NCBI GenBank assembly: GCA_003427395.1
Contig: BFEA01000548.1
Span: 197,557-219,233, forward strand
DNA from: Chara braunii
Lineage: Eukaryota > Streptophyta > Charophyceae > Charales > Characeae
DNA length: 21,677 nt
Direction of reading: 5' to 3'
Of this stretch, positions 1 through 10,989 are shown piece after piece. Position 1 is the stretch's first letter. Every line of letters begins with the position of its first letter. The position numbers and the translations under genes were made by a program. The notes beneath the pieces are model-generated. The model was not told the DNA's origin. It did no database searches and saw only the letters and a program-made list of their open reading frames with translations.

Positions 1-37
<37 letters not shown>
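1..37. repeat. (AC)n microsatellite at window edge
   Basis: An uninterrupted AC dinucleotide run of at least 18 units. It starts at the window edge, so its true length is unknown. Confidence 0.97.
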
Positions 38-38
<1 letters not shown>

Positions 39-61
39 TGTGAGGACGATTAGACGTCATG

Positions 62-126
62 AAGGTGGTCATGCTCCAGTCACATCCGCCACTGCCAAAA
101 ATGTTGGGAGAATGACCACCTTTACG

Positions 127-173
<47 letters not shown>

Positions 174-267
174 CTGTGCATGTTTGTCATTGGCGAGGGA
201 ATAAACGTCGAAAAGATGGTCATGCTTCCTTCTCAAATGGCTACCACAAAGTGTGGAGAGCATGACA
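62..267. repeat. Cluster of short repeats in alternating orientation, possible subterminal repeats
   Basis: A 16-base motif, AAGGTGGTCATGCTCC, at 62-77 recurs in inverted form at 107-122 (15 of 16 bases). It recurs again in direct orientation at 213-229 with one substitution and one inserted base. A shorter inverted match (TGTCATGCTCTCC) lies at 255-267. The copies alternate plus, minus, plus, minus and flank the TC tract. CACTA/EnSpm-type transposons often carry arrays of short direct and inverted subterminal repeats that their transposase binds. The cluster sits outside the first gene of the element, where such an array would be expected. That role is inference. Confidence 0.45.
132..171. 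repeat. (TC)n microsatellite
   Basis: About 20 TC units. Apparent open frames across it are low-complexity artefacts. Confidence 0.97.
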
Positions 268-379
268 TTGGTTTGTGGATTGTATTTAAAAAAATATACT
301 CATGCCATGACATATCGTTCAATAGGTTTTCTTACAAGTTTTTGTGAATAATGGTTATGATGACATTTATGAATGACAG

Positions 380-1771
380 ATGAAGATGAGTCATGAACAA
401 TGCACACGTACTATGGAAATGGTCCTCAAGTACGCAAAGGAAGGCATTGACTACACAACGGAAACAGAGTTCAACGAATTGCGAAATTGTATACCATCAT
501 ATTTCAATGTGTGCATTGACCGGGACATGACATTGCCAAAGCGTGCTCATGACATCTCTCATGCGTTTGTTTTTTTGGAGAAACTAGTCAATGAGAATTT
601 TGAAACTGAGGTTGTTCGAACAAACTTTAAGGAAAACATTGTATGTTACAAGTTTGATGACCTGGCCGACTCGTTGTACGAGCAGGTCGAAATAGACAAA
701 TCGAAATCACGAACATCCTGAGTATATGACAAACGCACTTGGAAGGGGGATATGGAAAGGAAAACATTAGTACACGGATATTTCCTACCTCATCGTCGTG
801 ACGTTCTTAGACTCGGATTAGAAAAGTTGTTTGCTCTTCTACACTTGCGTAGTGTTGTTGAGAAAGAGGACGTGCAATATGTGTACGAGTCGTCACGTGT
901 GGTTGCAAATGACGGTGAGTACGTGATGCTATCGCAATGGACAAATTTGTGTCCATCATCGAGTTGTGCTCACATGTATTTTAGTTATTTGGCTAGTATT
1001 GTTGAGATATTAGGAGTCGAAGAGTTGTTGGAATACAATGCGATTGAATCTTCACAGTCACAGTCTCTAGCGGACAAGGCTATTGTGAAGTCCTTGGAAG
1101 CTCTTGCAAACTCCGGATCGAATGAAGTACCACAAATTTTGAGAGAGTGTTGGGATCTGATGGCTGCAGAATGCAATGCAAGGGATGTAACAATGAAGTT
1201 GACATCCAACGAATGCGCAGGTAACACGGTCGTGGCAAACAGCGGAAGGACAACCCCTCTAACATGTATGGATTTTACTTTGGATTACAAATATCAAGGT
1301 TCAAAGGCAATGAGATTTGGTGAAAGTGAGGATGAGGAAGAGGGTTGTGATGACGAAATGGACGACGATGACAATAATGACAGCCTACGAAAATTTTGGG
1401 ACACTCACGTGGACTGTTCATGTGATCTGCAAAAACGATGGTGTCTCGCTGTTCTCCGTCTCGAGTTGACATTTAAAGAATGTCCATCAACACTTTTGAT
1501 TTGTTGTACGGACATTACAACAGACAGACGCTTACAGTATGATTTTTTGTCGATACTTTCTTATTTACATCCAAAAGGCAGAGATATTTTGAACGATGGA
1601 AAAATTTGGCAAGTGTTGGTCAATAGAGAATTGACGATTGTGGCATCAGAGAGTTTCGACGTCAGGGCAGATTTTCTCACAAAGGTAGGGTTAGATATTT
1701 GTCATCGTTACAAAGAAAGAAGGGAGAGTGATGACGTTATGTCGTGGATGAAGATTATGAATATGTGGTGA
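380..1771 (+). pseudogene. Uncharacterised element protein A, split by one in-frame TGA
   Basis: I do not recognise this protein. One plus-strand frame is open from the ATG at 380 to the TGA at 1769-1771, except for a TGA at 719-721. Both sides of that stop are in the same phase, so a single gene of about 460 codons with one nonsense change (for example CGA to TGA) is the simplest reading. Visible parts are a mixed globular first half with several Cys and Trp residues, an acidic Asp/Glu run around 1325-1380, and a Cys/Trp-containing second half. After 1735 a different frame reads for about 33 codons as an acidic then Lys/Arg-rich tail ending near 1850. The original C-terminus may therefore have been lost by a frameshift. 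The gene lies first in the block, about 550 bp before the transposase. It may be an accessory element protein. Confidence 0.5.
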
Positions 1772-2323
1772 GGGAAGGTTTGACGAGTCAGGAAAAAGAG
1801 AGCGGCGTGTCTGTTAAGGGTAAGAGAAAGGCAAGTAGTGTTTGCGAATAGCATTGAAGTGACCATTCTTCTGTGTGAAGAATTTGTTTGTTTGTTTTTC
1901 ACAATCATGATGTTTTTATTATGTGGTATGCCGACATATTTTGTGTGGTGTAATGATGCATTGACAATTTGTTTGATTTTTTAGCAGGGGTAAGTTCAGT
2001 ATATAATAATTCAATCTACGAATGACTTTTTTTCTGTTTTTCAATTTGGAAGTAGAAGTAATTCCATGCAAATATGAAAACATACCAATGCATGAATTGC
2101 ATAAAAAATATTATGAATTTGTCCTCTTGTCACACACGTGAAGAATAAATGATCGTCCTTCATGAATAAAGTAAACAATTAATATGTGACGGTCAATTTC
2201 ATGTTTGTTGCATGAACGACGCAGTTGTATTTCAGGTAGATAACTGTGGCGCATTCTTCATCATATTATATGCAAATGTCCAGGTACAGCAGAAATATTG
2301 TGTAGTGCTACGATTGCGGTCGC
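1772..2323. other. AT-rich intergenic spacer with AATAAA signals and a TATA-like site
   Basis: No convincing gene apart from a possible 80-bp tail of protein A in another frame up to about 1850. Two AATAAA hexamers, at 2144-2149 and 2165-2170, could serve as poly(A) signals for gene A. A TATA-like stretch (TATATAATA, about 2000-2008) lies roughly 320 bp before the transposase ATG. These are matches to short motifs only. Confidence 0.35.
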
Positions 2324-4871
2324 ATGTTCAGTCGCACAAGCTTAATGGAGTCACACAGATCGAGGGGGTGCTTAGCTGAGATACAACGTATTGGAACTAA
2401 TGGTGATGCTAACGACATGGGTTCAGAGAACGAACAAAATGATAATGCAATGAATATGTACATACACGAGAATGTCGAACCAATCATTGATGACATTGCA
2501 GAAAATGCAAACAACATAAACGAAAATGAATATTCATCGGATTATCGTCTCGCTGCAGTGATATGTTCTGCGAGAGGAGGGTTGGGATTGTCAGATGCAG
2601 ATGTAAATGCCTTGCTCTCTGTTATATGTCACCTTTCTTTCGATGTTAGCCGACTACCATATAGAAATTCTCGCACGTTAAAAGTTTGGTTACGTGGGAA
2701 GCATGCAGACAAATCTTGGGAGCACATTGATATGAGGACAGATGATTGGCCTGCAGAAGCGAAGGCTCGACTTTGGGTGTGGAAATTGGATGTCGCATTT
2801 GAGATTGTGCTTCGAAACGCAATGATGAACGACACTAACTATACGCTAGAGGCAGACGCAACATGTGATGCAGAAAATATGATGTTCACGAATGCAAAAT
2901 TGACACAGTTTTGAACAAAAACACTGGACATAATTCGAAATGACAAAGGATTAGATTGAAATGCACGCGTAAGATATGTTATGCCATTTACTTTGTATTC
3001 CGACAAAACGAATGTAGACGGTCGCACGAAAACAAACACGTATCATGTAACGTTGTCACTAGTTGATAAGCCAGAATGAGAAACTTTGCTCGCATACTTG
3101 TCAATTCTTTAGACTTTGCCGCACACACAAGGTTGGACCCATAATTCATCTGCATTTGTTCGTCGTAAAAGGCGTGTATTTTATGATAGTCTGACTATTA
3201 TATTGAAGGATGTAAAAAATGTCTCTCATGACGGTATGAAATTTAACCTCCTGCGATACAGGAAAGTTACAGTGCAAGATCATTCAGAGAGATGTCTTCT
3301 GACACTTGTAAAGAACGATAGATGTCCTAATTGCATTGTACCGAACGAGAACTTACATGAACATATGGACTGCAGCACGATTGTACGGACTGAAAAGGTG
3401 GGTCGCGATATACTATAGGGAGTTCGTGATGGTTCTGACGCTGACGCTCGTGTGGCAGCCACGAAAAGAGCGTTGGACTGGGGAATGCATACTGACGATT
3501 TAGTAAATGGTTTCTGGGTTTTTATCAAGGTCCTTGCAGTGACCTTCTAATGGTAGATTACCATTACGCACTGCAAACCGACCGAATGCACACAGTAGAT
3601 CACAATATTTTTGAATATATTGTAGAAGTTTTAAAGAATATATGGAAATCATTCCAGAACACCGTTGGAATGCTTGGAGAGCTTGATGCTCGTTTAAAGC
3701 GCATAAGCAATAGAGGGAATATCTCGTTTCAAAAGCTTGTATTACCGGTAACAACGGGGGTAAATTATTTCACGCGCGAGGGACGGTTTGAAGTTAAGAA
3801 AAATCGACTGTCTTGTTGTTCATTGTGCACAACGTCCTAGACAATGCAGAGGGGCATGACTTTGTGAAGTGGTGCGACATATTTCTCGAATACGACGTAA
3901 GCATGTTTCGCATTGTTAAACACACAAAGCATTCCTTAGACACATGTGACGCTCCCCTCGAAGAGTTTATGACTTATACAAATACGTGTTTTAGACACCT
4001 GCATAAGTCAAATTGGAAAATAGTAAAAATGCATGATATGAATAAATTCAGAATTGTTGCGGGGCTCCCGAACACTTTTGCAGCGGATATTTCGGAGCAC
4101 AATCACATTCGCTTTTTGCAAAGATCCTTATAAAGCATCAAATCGAAGAGATCCTTCAAAGCAAATGGTGGAGCACGTTGTGCGAGCAAATATTTTAGAA
4201 GAACACGTATCCGTTGTAAGAAGGAAGAGAAGCAGAGAGGAAGAAATTTGGTCATCGGTCTTGGAGGCAGAGAGAAAAGGTCATAGTGTAATTGCCACAA
4301 CCGACATGACCGTATTGAGATTGGGGTGGTTTGCACTGAGCGATGACGATATTCTTCGTAGTGTAAGACCAACATCACCAGAAGCTACTCGCTTACTGCT
4401 AAACCTTCCACAACGACTTCGATTTCAACAATGTTTGCGTTCATACGTGACGAAGCAAAACCTCGGTGACATCCCAGACCGCATGTCGCACTTGCTTGCA
4501 CACACGATGACTTTATTCAAGGAGCAGATGTGCAAATCGTTAGAGCGACAAACTCGTATCATGGTCGTGAGGCACGATGTGATGTGAGTGTAAGGAGTCT
4601 CAACAACGACATTTGGTATGCTTTTCTGGCAATATTTTTTGTGCTTCAAACTACAAAAGAATGACAAATGTTCAAGACCGAATGTGCATTTGTGCAATGG
4701 TACAAAAACTGCATGAGGAACTTCACAAATCGAACATCATGTAAATTGTTGGAATGGGAGAGGAACAGAGGCGTGCAAATTAGTAGCATCATCAATGTGG
4801 ACACAGTAATTCAACCACAACATCTTGTACCATACTTCAAGTGTGCGACGTCTAGTCATGATGTAGACTGA
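2324..4871 (+). pseudogene. Plavaka-like DDE transposase (CMC superfamily), degraded
   Basis: It would encode the DDE-type transposase that cuts and joins the element ends. Conserved Plavaka-style blocks appear in order. The N-terminal region (2324-2914) has an LS-x-x-D-x-N-x-LL helix. LYSDKT, at 2993-3010, holds the first catalytic Asp candidate at 3002-3004. A zinc-type CPNC lies at 3323-3334. DRMH followed by DHNIF, at 3580-3612, holds the second Asp candidate. ISEHNH then KDPYKASN lies around 4089-4145, with a Glu at 4095-4097. The C-terminal block near 4794-4840 has HLVPYF. The frame is broken by stops at 2912, 2957, 3077, 3110 and 3416. It also shifts at T5 (3519-3523), A5 (3799-3803) and T5 (4113-4117), and once more after 4587. 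Some breaks before 3116 could be introns. The family assignment is from motif memory and is good but untested. The encoded protein cannot be functional as written. Confidence 0.75.
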
Positions 4872-4917
4872 GCAACAATAGAAGAAGTTTTTTTTTCGTC
4901 AACCGGTTCACAACAAT

Positions 4918-4925
4918 TATATAAG
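4918..4925 (+). promoter_or_regulatory. TATA-box-like site upstream of the Ulp1-type gene
   Basis: TATATAAG lies 85 bp before the ATG at 5010, in a 138-bp gap after the transposase. Spacing and sequence suit a core promoter for the protease gene, but in AT-rich DNA such a match is not rare. Confidence 0.3.
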
Positions 4926-5009
4926 AATATCTCCAAGTTTTGCTCTGCTGGCTTATACGTTGTTGTTATAAAATGCACCATATTCTGCAGGTGTAACTAT
5001 TGTACGTTC

Positions 5010-7523
5010 ATGGCGTCGTTGTCTGCACTAGGTACAAATAGCGAAAGAAATGAGGAGGGAGCAAAAGGATTTGTACACAAGACACCACGTCGAAGAACAA
5101 GGGTAATTAGTGAACCGAAAACTGAAGGTGGTGCAAGTGAACCGCAAACACGTATAAGGAATGAGAACAATATGGAAAAAAACAAAGAAGTTGCACGATC
5201 GGGAACGTGGAAAGGGAAAGGAGACAGAACGGATCGCAAGCACACCACCTTCAATTGCGGTCAAGCAATGGAAAAAGAAAAAATGTTAAAAAGCGAAGTT
5301 CAAGGTTGTGTAGAGAAAGCATCGACGTCGAGAACTAAAAAATCGAAACGTGTCAGGAATCTCACGGCAGTCAAGAAGATGGTACCAAAATTCAGGAAGA
5401 CATTGACGGACGATACGATACAAAGGATGTACCACATACCTATGATGTCATTGTTGGTAATTGCCTGGAATCTCATACTGTTGCCCATTGCTACTATTTC
5501 TCATTCACCAATAAAACACAATAGAGAGATATCAGAAAGTGACAGCGAGAAAGAGACATTGCGGGATATGAGGCAGGAAAAAAAATTAGCAACACACGAC
5601 AAACAGTCTGAGAGATTGAGAGAGAAAGCGAAAGGGACGGAAGAGAGAGAGGGATGGGAAGCGGGGAAAAAAGTTATTGAAGAGGTCAATGTACGAGTAA
5701 ATGCTATCAAGTTTGTATTCTCACACATGTGCAAGAAGACAAACCCAAAGAATACAAACGACGGAAGCGTCTCCGTAACACGCGAAGACCTCAGTAGCAC
5801 AGAGAAGTTGGTGCACACAGTCAGAAAAGATGCAACAGAGAATAATGAAGCAGTGGTCACGCCGTGGTTTGAGTCATCTGCAATTGACGAGAGAGGAGGA
5901 GACTTCCAAGTGACAAATGAACAACAGACCTTGATGGTGGAATGTGAAACGCATACGAGAATTGAAGTCGAGCATGGTGAGACAGATTGTGCAAGACTTG
6001 CTCTCCAACTGTCTTTGGATCTTGTAGAAGGCTCGGATGAAATTGCTGTAGAGGACACGGCAACACTTGTCAATATAAAGATATTGTCAAAACACGAAGG
6101 AAAGACGTCAGGGGGAAACAACCCAGAGAGCCCGCAAGAGTTTTAAGGTCAAGATAAAGAGTATGATGACAGTAAGCAATTGCAACGCATATCTAATACA
6201 AATGCGATGGGGGAATGTCAATCGACTCAAAGTGTGCAGAATGCATTTCATTTTGAGGAGAAACACGTGGAGCTAGCACATAGCAATCATGCGGTTGTAA
6301 GGTGTGTTGTGCAAAACTTGTGTGCATCGCGATCGTCGGACACAGAAGAGAAAACGGAAGCAGTGGTGGGAGAAGAGTCACAACCAATCTTTATGAGACC
6401 AGCGGAAGGGGACAATGATGAAGAAATGATAGATATGGAAAGGAAGGGGGATCATAGCATTGCAATGCGGTTGGATATGAAGAACAATGCTTATGACAAC
6501 GACGATGACCTGAACAAGTCACAAGAGAAAGATGAAGGAACCAGAGCAGTAGTGTATTTGGATGCAGACACAGAGGAGGGCGAGGAAACACAATTCATGG
6601 GTCATAAGTTAGCGGCCGCAACTGTTGATACAGTTCATGAATATTTCCCGTTCACATGGAATCCCTTGAACAATGATTCATTCACATTAAGAGTACAAGA
6701 TCTCCAATGTTTGGGAGCGGGTATGTGGTTGACGACAAATATCGTTGACTTTTATTGCCATTACGTATATGACTCACTCACACGTAAGGCTGTTGACCTC
6801 TCACACGTTAAATTGTTGTTTGTGGTATGGTACAACGGAATACAGGGGCTCCATAAGGACGCGATTTTGAGCAACCCCCCTGATCTGAAGACGATAACAC
6901 GGAGTTCAAAGTCGAGGGCGAAAAACATGAGGAGTTTATGGAAAAAAAAATTAATTATTTTTTCCCTGCTACTCAATAACCATTTTACTATTCTCGTGTT
7001 GAACAACATAGGGCGCATGTTACAACATCCACATCTCGACAAACTAATAGATTGCGCCATTTTTCATCTAAACTCCAAAAAACAAATGGACGATCCTCCG
7101 TTTAAACCTTTGTTAGCCTATTTCTTTTATGAACACATGACGCTACAGTATTCAGCCGATGTTGAAGTTATGACCCCGGCTATAGAATTGACATGAAAAT
7201 CATTGATGCAAGGTGTATCTTTCATCAACGAGATTGATTGCCAGCAACAACGGAACTCAAACGACTGTGGCGTATTCGCCACGAGGAATGTTGAGAGTAT
7301 TCTTATGTGCATCGCAAACGGTGAGGACTTCGAGTTCACGAAAGATACAATGACGAAGGCTTGCGAACCTTTGTTGTCAAGAAAGCCTTGTGAGCAACGA
7401 CAAATAATGATGAAGGTTTTGGCAGAGTCATACCCCATGGCATGCGCAACACAGACAACAAGTGCTAGGTACGTTATTTTCAAGAAGTTTGCATCAAGCA
7501 TGAGGAAGACACCGATAAAATAA
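5010..7523 (+). pseudogene. Ulp1/C48-family cysteine protease of the transposon, two in-frame stops
   Basis: A single phase is open from ATG 5010 to TAA 7521-7523, except for TAA at 6144-6146 and TGA at 7194-7196. That is about 836 codons. The first 550 or so codons are charged and low-complexity, rich in Lys/Arg/Glu. They include a hydrophobic stretch near 5430-5510 that could be a membrane segment or unspliced sequence. The C-terminal part resembles the SUMO/Ulp1-type peptidase fold. It has His in NNHFTILVLNN (6981-6983), then HLNSK, where the family usually has Asp (here Asn, 7071-7073). A Gln run precedes NDCGVF, with the nucleophile Cys at 7266-7268. Such proteases accompany several eukaryotic DNA transposons; their substrate is not settled. 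The second stop separates His from Cys, so no active enzyme is expected without readthrough. Confidence 0.7.
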
Positions 7524-7948
7524 TCAAGGATGTAGTGCAAAAGCTGAGGTAAGAATATGGACATGCAACGAAAAACGGGATTTCGTTAGTCGAAACACAG
7601 AACAACTACGCAAATAAAGATAAAGATAACACAAGGAAGGTGTAATATTAAACATAAATCCACAAATTTATCATTGCATATATAATGTGAAAATATTGAT
7701 TTTTTTAAAGAAATTAGGGTCGAGATAAAGCCGCGCTACTCAGATGAAATTTTACTGATGACAAATTTTGCATGTGCTATGTTATGTGTCTCGTGCTTCA
7801 TCACAAAACCGGCGAGTGATATAGAGCGACAAAGTAATTGCCACCAATGGACAAGCACACATTACGGACTCGTGGAGGTCCAGAATTAACAGGGACATCG
7901 ACGCAACGAAGGTTTTGAGTTCGTGAAGAAGGGGTGTGACAACATCAG
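7524..7948. other. AT-rich spacer with a poly(A)-signal match
   Basis: No gene seen. AATAAA at 7613-7618, about 95 bp after the protease stop, is a plausible poly(A) signal. An upstream exon or promoter of gene D could lie here but none is recognisable. Confidence 0.35.
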
Positions 7949-9731
7949 ATGAATGTTGGTGCACGTCTCGTACAAGAACGAAACAGAACTCGAGATATTA
8001 CACGACATGAAAAATTTGAAGAAGTTAAGACTGTACGAACAAAAACGGAGCCTTGGATAAGAAATTTGGTCGAAATGCACCGCGAAGCGAGCAAACGGAA
8101 ATTACAGATGAAAGAAACGGAGAAGGGAGATAACGATATTGACATCCGGCGCAGCGAGGAGTCTTCGAAGTATAATCCAAAGTCGAAGATAGTACGTAGG
8201 AGAACACTGGGTGGTGCAACACCTCTTGCTCCAACTAAGTATGTCACAGAAAAGAAACGGGACCACAACAAGGATGAAGCGACTGATGTGGATAGTGCAC
8301 AAGTAGGAGGAAGCGGTGAGGATATCGAAGGAAGCATTCGTTGTGGTCGCCAGGCGGGCGAGAGCAGTGGAGGCATACACACTGGAGGTCACGACATTCA
8401 GTACAGGGAGCGGCATGTGGAACAACGAGGTCGACAAGCATCATGGATAGAGTGCGAGGACCAGCAGTCGGAGCAAAAAAAAACAATTATGGAAGAGGAC
8501 GAATCAGAGGACGAGAACAACAGAGACAGCGACGATTTTGGTGAACGTGAATCGAATGAAAATGAGGATGATGATAATGAAGAGAGTCGTGAAGACGATG
8601 ACGAGAATGACGCACACTTCAGAAACGAGAAAACAATAGGTGAAATATTTTGTGAAATTGTATGAAGTTGTTTGTAACATTATAAAAATGTGTAAGAAAA
8701 AGACAACAACATTCAAAATGATTCTCGTATATGCATTCTCGCTTACGATTTGTACGTTTTTAACGAACAACTAAAAGTCATTGTCATTATAATTGTGGCC
8801 TCAGTTTTTTTTATTTTCTCTTTGTTTGTTCGCCCTCTGTGTCTGTGTAGTTTGGCGAGGACGTGAAAAACAAGATACTTTAGAGAAAAGCAAGGTCAAC
8901 AACCACATTAGTGACAACATCTACACGTTATATGCGCACTCCAAAATAGTAAAGCAATTGATGCGTTGTGTACCGAAGGCCTTTTATTTATCTCGAGCCA
9001 AGGATGCAGAGATGTATCCGTCAGTCGACACGTATGTGGATGCCTTCATGGGTCTCACCAAATTTTTGGTCCCGGATAAACGATTCATCGTGGATTGGTC
9101 GATGAAGAGCACAACACCGACAACACTTCGCACACAGGGATCAAGGGAGTTGACGAACATCAGAGGAGAGATCGCTTACGACATCGTCAGAGCTTTTTGG
9201 AGCGTCGTGGGGCTACCTTATCCACGCGGAACTATAAGAGATCGTTTTAAAAAAGGGCGAGAGGAGATGAGCACGAAAATGGTCGAAGATTCATCATGGG
9301 GAGTGAGAGGTGAAGAGTCATGGGGCGCAACAGAGTTTAAGAATGTCGTGCGAGGCGTTTTATACAGAGATTGGAATGAAGCAGGTCGAAATGGTTGCAC
9401 TCTTCAACAACTCGCATTCGCTCATTTGGTGTTAGATTGTCACATCAGCAACAAAAGTCGGCTTGCACGCACGGCAGCAACAAGCAAGGAAATACGAAGG
9501 ATAGAAGAAACCATCGTGACAACTTGCAAGATTGGTATCGGAAAAGTGATTATAAAAGTAATCTCTCTCGATCGAGATAACACCGTTCTGCAGAGATCTA
9601 TGAATATTTAGGAATGACAATTTGCTGGCAGAAAGAATGCAAAAGATGAGGTCGTTCAAATGAAGAATGATCATAGATTTTTGAAATTTTTTGAAGATAG
9701 TGACGAGGTGATTGCTGAGGAGAGGCCTTAG
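7949..9731 (+). pseudogene. Uncharacterised element protein D, predicted two-exon gene with late stops
   Basis: I do not recognise this family. Exon 1 (7949-8639) encodes a Lys/Arg-rich N-terminal half and ends in a strong acidic run (8490-8620, mostly Asp, Glu, Asn). Exon 2 (8851-9731) encodes a more globular part with many Trp, Tyr and Arg residues. Joining across the predicted intron at 8640-8850 keeps the frame. The exon 2 frame first meets TAG at 9609-9611 and TGA at 9615-9617. It then stays open for 37 codons with an acidic ending (FFEDSDEVIAEERP) and stops at TAG 9729-9731. I therefore place the ancestral end at 9731. The basic-then-acidic layout suggests a nuclear or DNA-associated accessory protein, but this is only composition. 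The true start may be upstream. Confidence 0.5.
8640..8850 (+). other. Predicted GT-AG intron, 211 bp, phase 1
   Basis: The donor reads AG|GTGAAAT, with the exon ending at 8639. The acceptor is a long T/C-rich tract ending TGTGTAG at 8850. The exon ends one base into a codon and the next exon supplies two bases, giving GTT, after which the downstream frame continues open. Without splicing, frame 1 stops at 8663-8665, and the alternative Met at 8793 would give an implausible Phe/Leu/Cys-rich start that is really the pyrimidine tract. Confidence 0.6.
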
Positions 9732-9838
9732 GACGTTTGTGACATTAATATTTTGTAATTTTCGTATAGTACTTTGATTTGGTGTACAACAAGGTGGTGG
9801 TGAAGAGGTCGTGAGAGTTAAATATGATATCGTGAACT

Positions 9839-9912
<74 letters not shown>

Positions 9913-10044
9913 TGAGACATTTGTGACATTAGTACTTTGTACCTTCTGTGTAGTACTTGGACTTCGTGTACGGCAAGATAAATGTGAAGAGGTCGTTAGA
10001 GTTGAATATGATATCGTGAACTACTAAGAGAGAGAGAGAGAGAG
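9722..10044. repeat. Diverged tandem duplication, 184-bp period, each copy ending in (GA)n
   Basis: Copy 1 (9722-9841 plus GA tract to 9909) and copy 2 (9906-10027 plus GA tract to 10044) align along about 120 bp at roughly 80% identity by eye. They share blocks such as TTTGTGACATTA, GTGAAGAGGTCGT and ATATGATATCGTGAACTA. The first copy begins inside the last codons of gene D. Confidence 0.85.
9842..9909. repeat. (GA)n microsatellite
   Basis: About 34 uninterrupted GA units closing the first copy of the tandem duplication. The matching tract in the second copy is only about nine units. Confidence 0.97.
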
Positions 10045-10461
10045 GTATGTAGAAAGAGGTAGGAAACAAACAAAGGAGACCTGTTCGGTATGATGTGTGT
10101 TTTGTACGACGACGTGATTTTGCAGACATGTGTTATAGGTGTGTTGTGTATTGTTATGCCAATTTGGGTGAATGAACAACAAAGACGACTGTAGAATGTC
10201 TCAATTGTTGTGCAATTTTTTATTTTGTTTAGTGGACAAAAGACTTTCGTGGTCATGTTTAAAATGCCTCATTGTGGACGAAATATAATAGGTACAATGA
10301 AAAGTAGGTGGCCGATGTCTATTTTGTCGAGGAAAGTATTGATAATTATGATATTTGCATCAGTTAAGAGGTTTTCACGACAAAAAAAACATAACCATAT
10401 TTAGACGTCGATTCCTCATGTGATATAACGACAAATACATATTGTGGAACGCACACATACG
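10045..10461. other. No recognisable feature
   Basis: AT-rich sequence with only short chance open frames. Nothing identifiable was seen. Confidence 0.4.
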
Positions 10462-10985
<524 letters not shown>

Positions 10986-10989
10986 CGAG

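Noticed and set aside
5457-5524. Possible 68-bp GT-AG intron covering the hydrophobic stretch of the protease gene
   Set aside because: Its removal would shift the frame away from the long downstream coding frame, so splicing here is not supported.
5501-6121. Open frame of 206 codons on the minus strand
   Set aside because: Antisense to the charged N-terminal region of the protease gene. Its Ser/Phe/Leu-rich composition mirrors Glu/Lys codons on the plus strand.
719-7196. TGA read as a sense codon in the transposon genes
   Set aside because: TGA recurs in frame, but TAG and TAA also interrupt, and probable true ends also use TGA. Ordinary nonsense decay explains all cases.
51-10425. Possible terminal inverted repeat: TGAGGA...GACGTC near 45-58 and its complement near 10405-10425
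   Set aside because: Only about 15 short matches with gaps, no extension, and it ends beside unrelated dinucleotide tracts. Could be chance.
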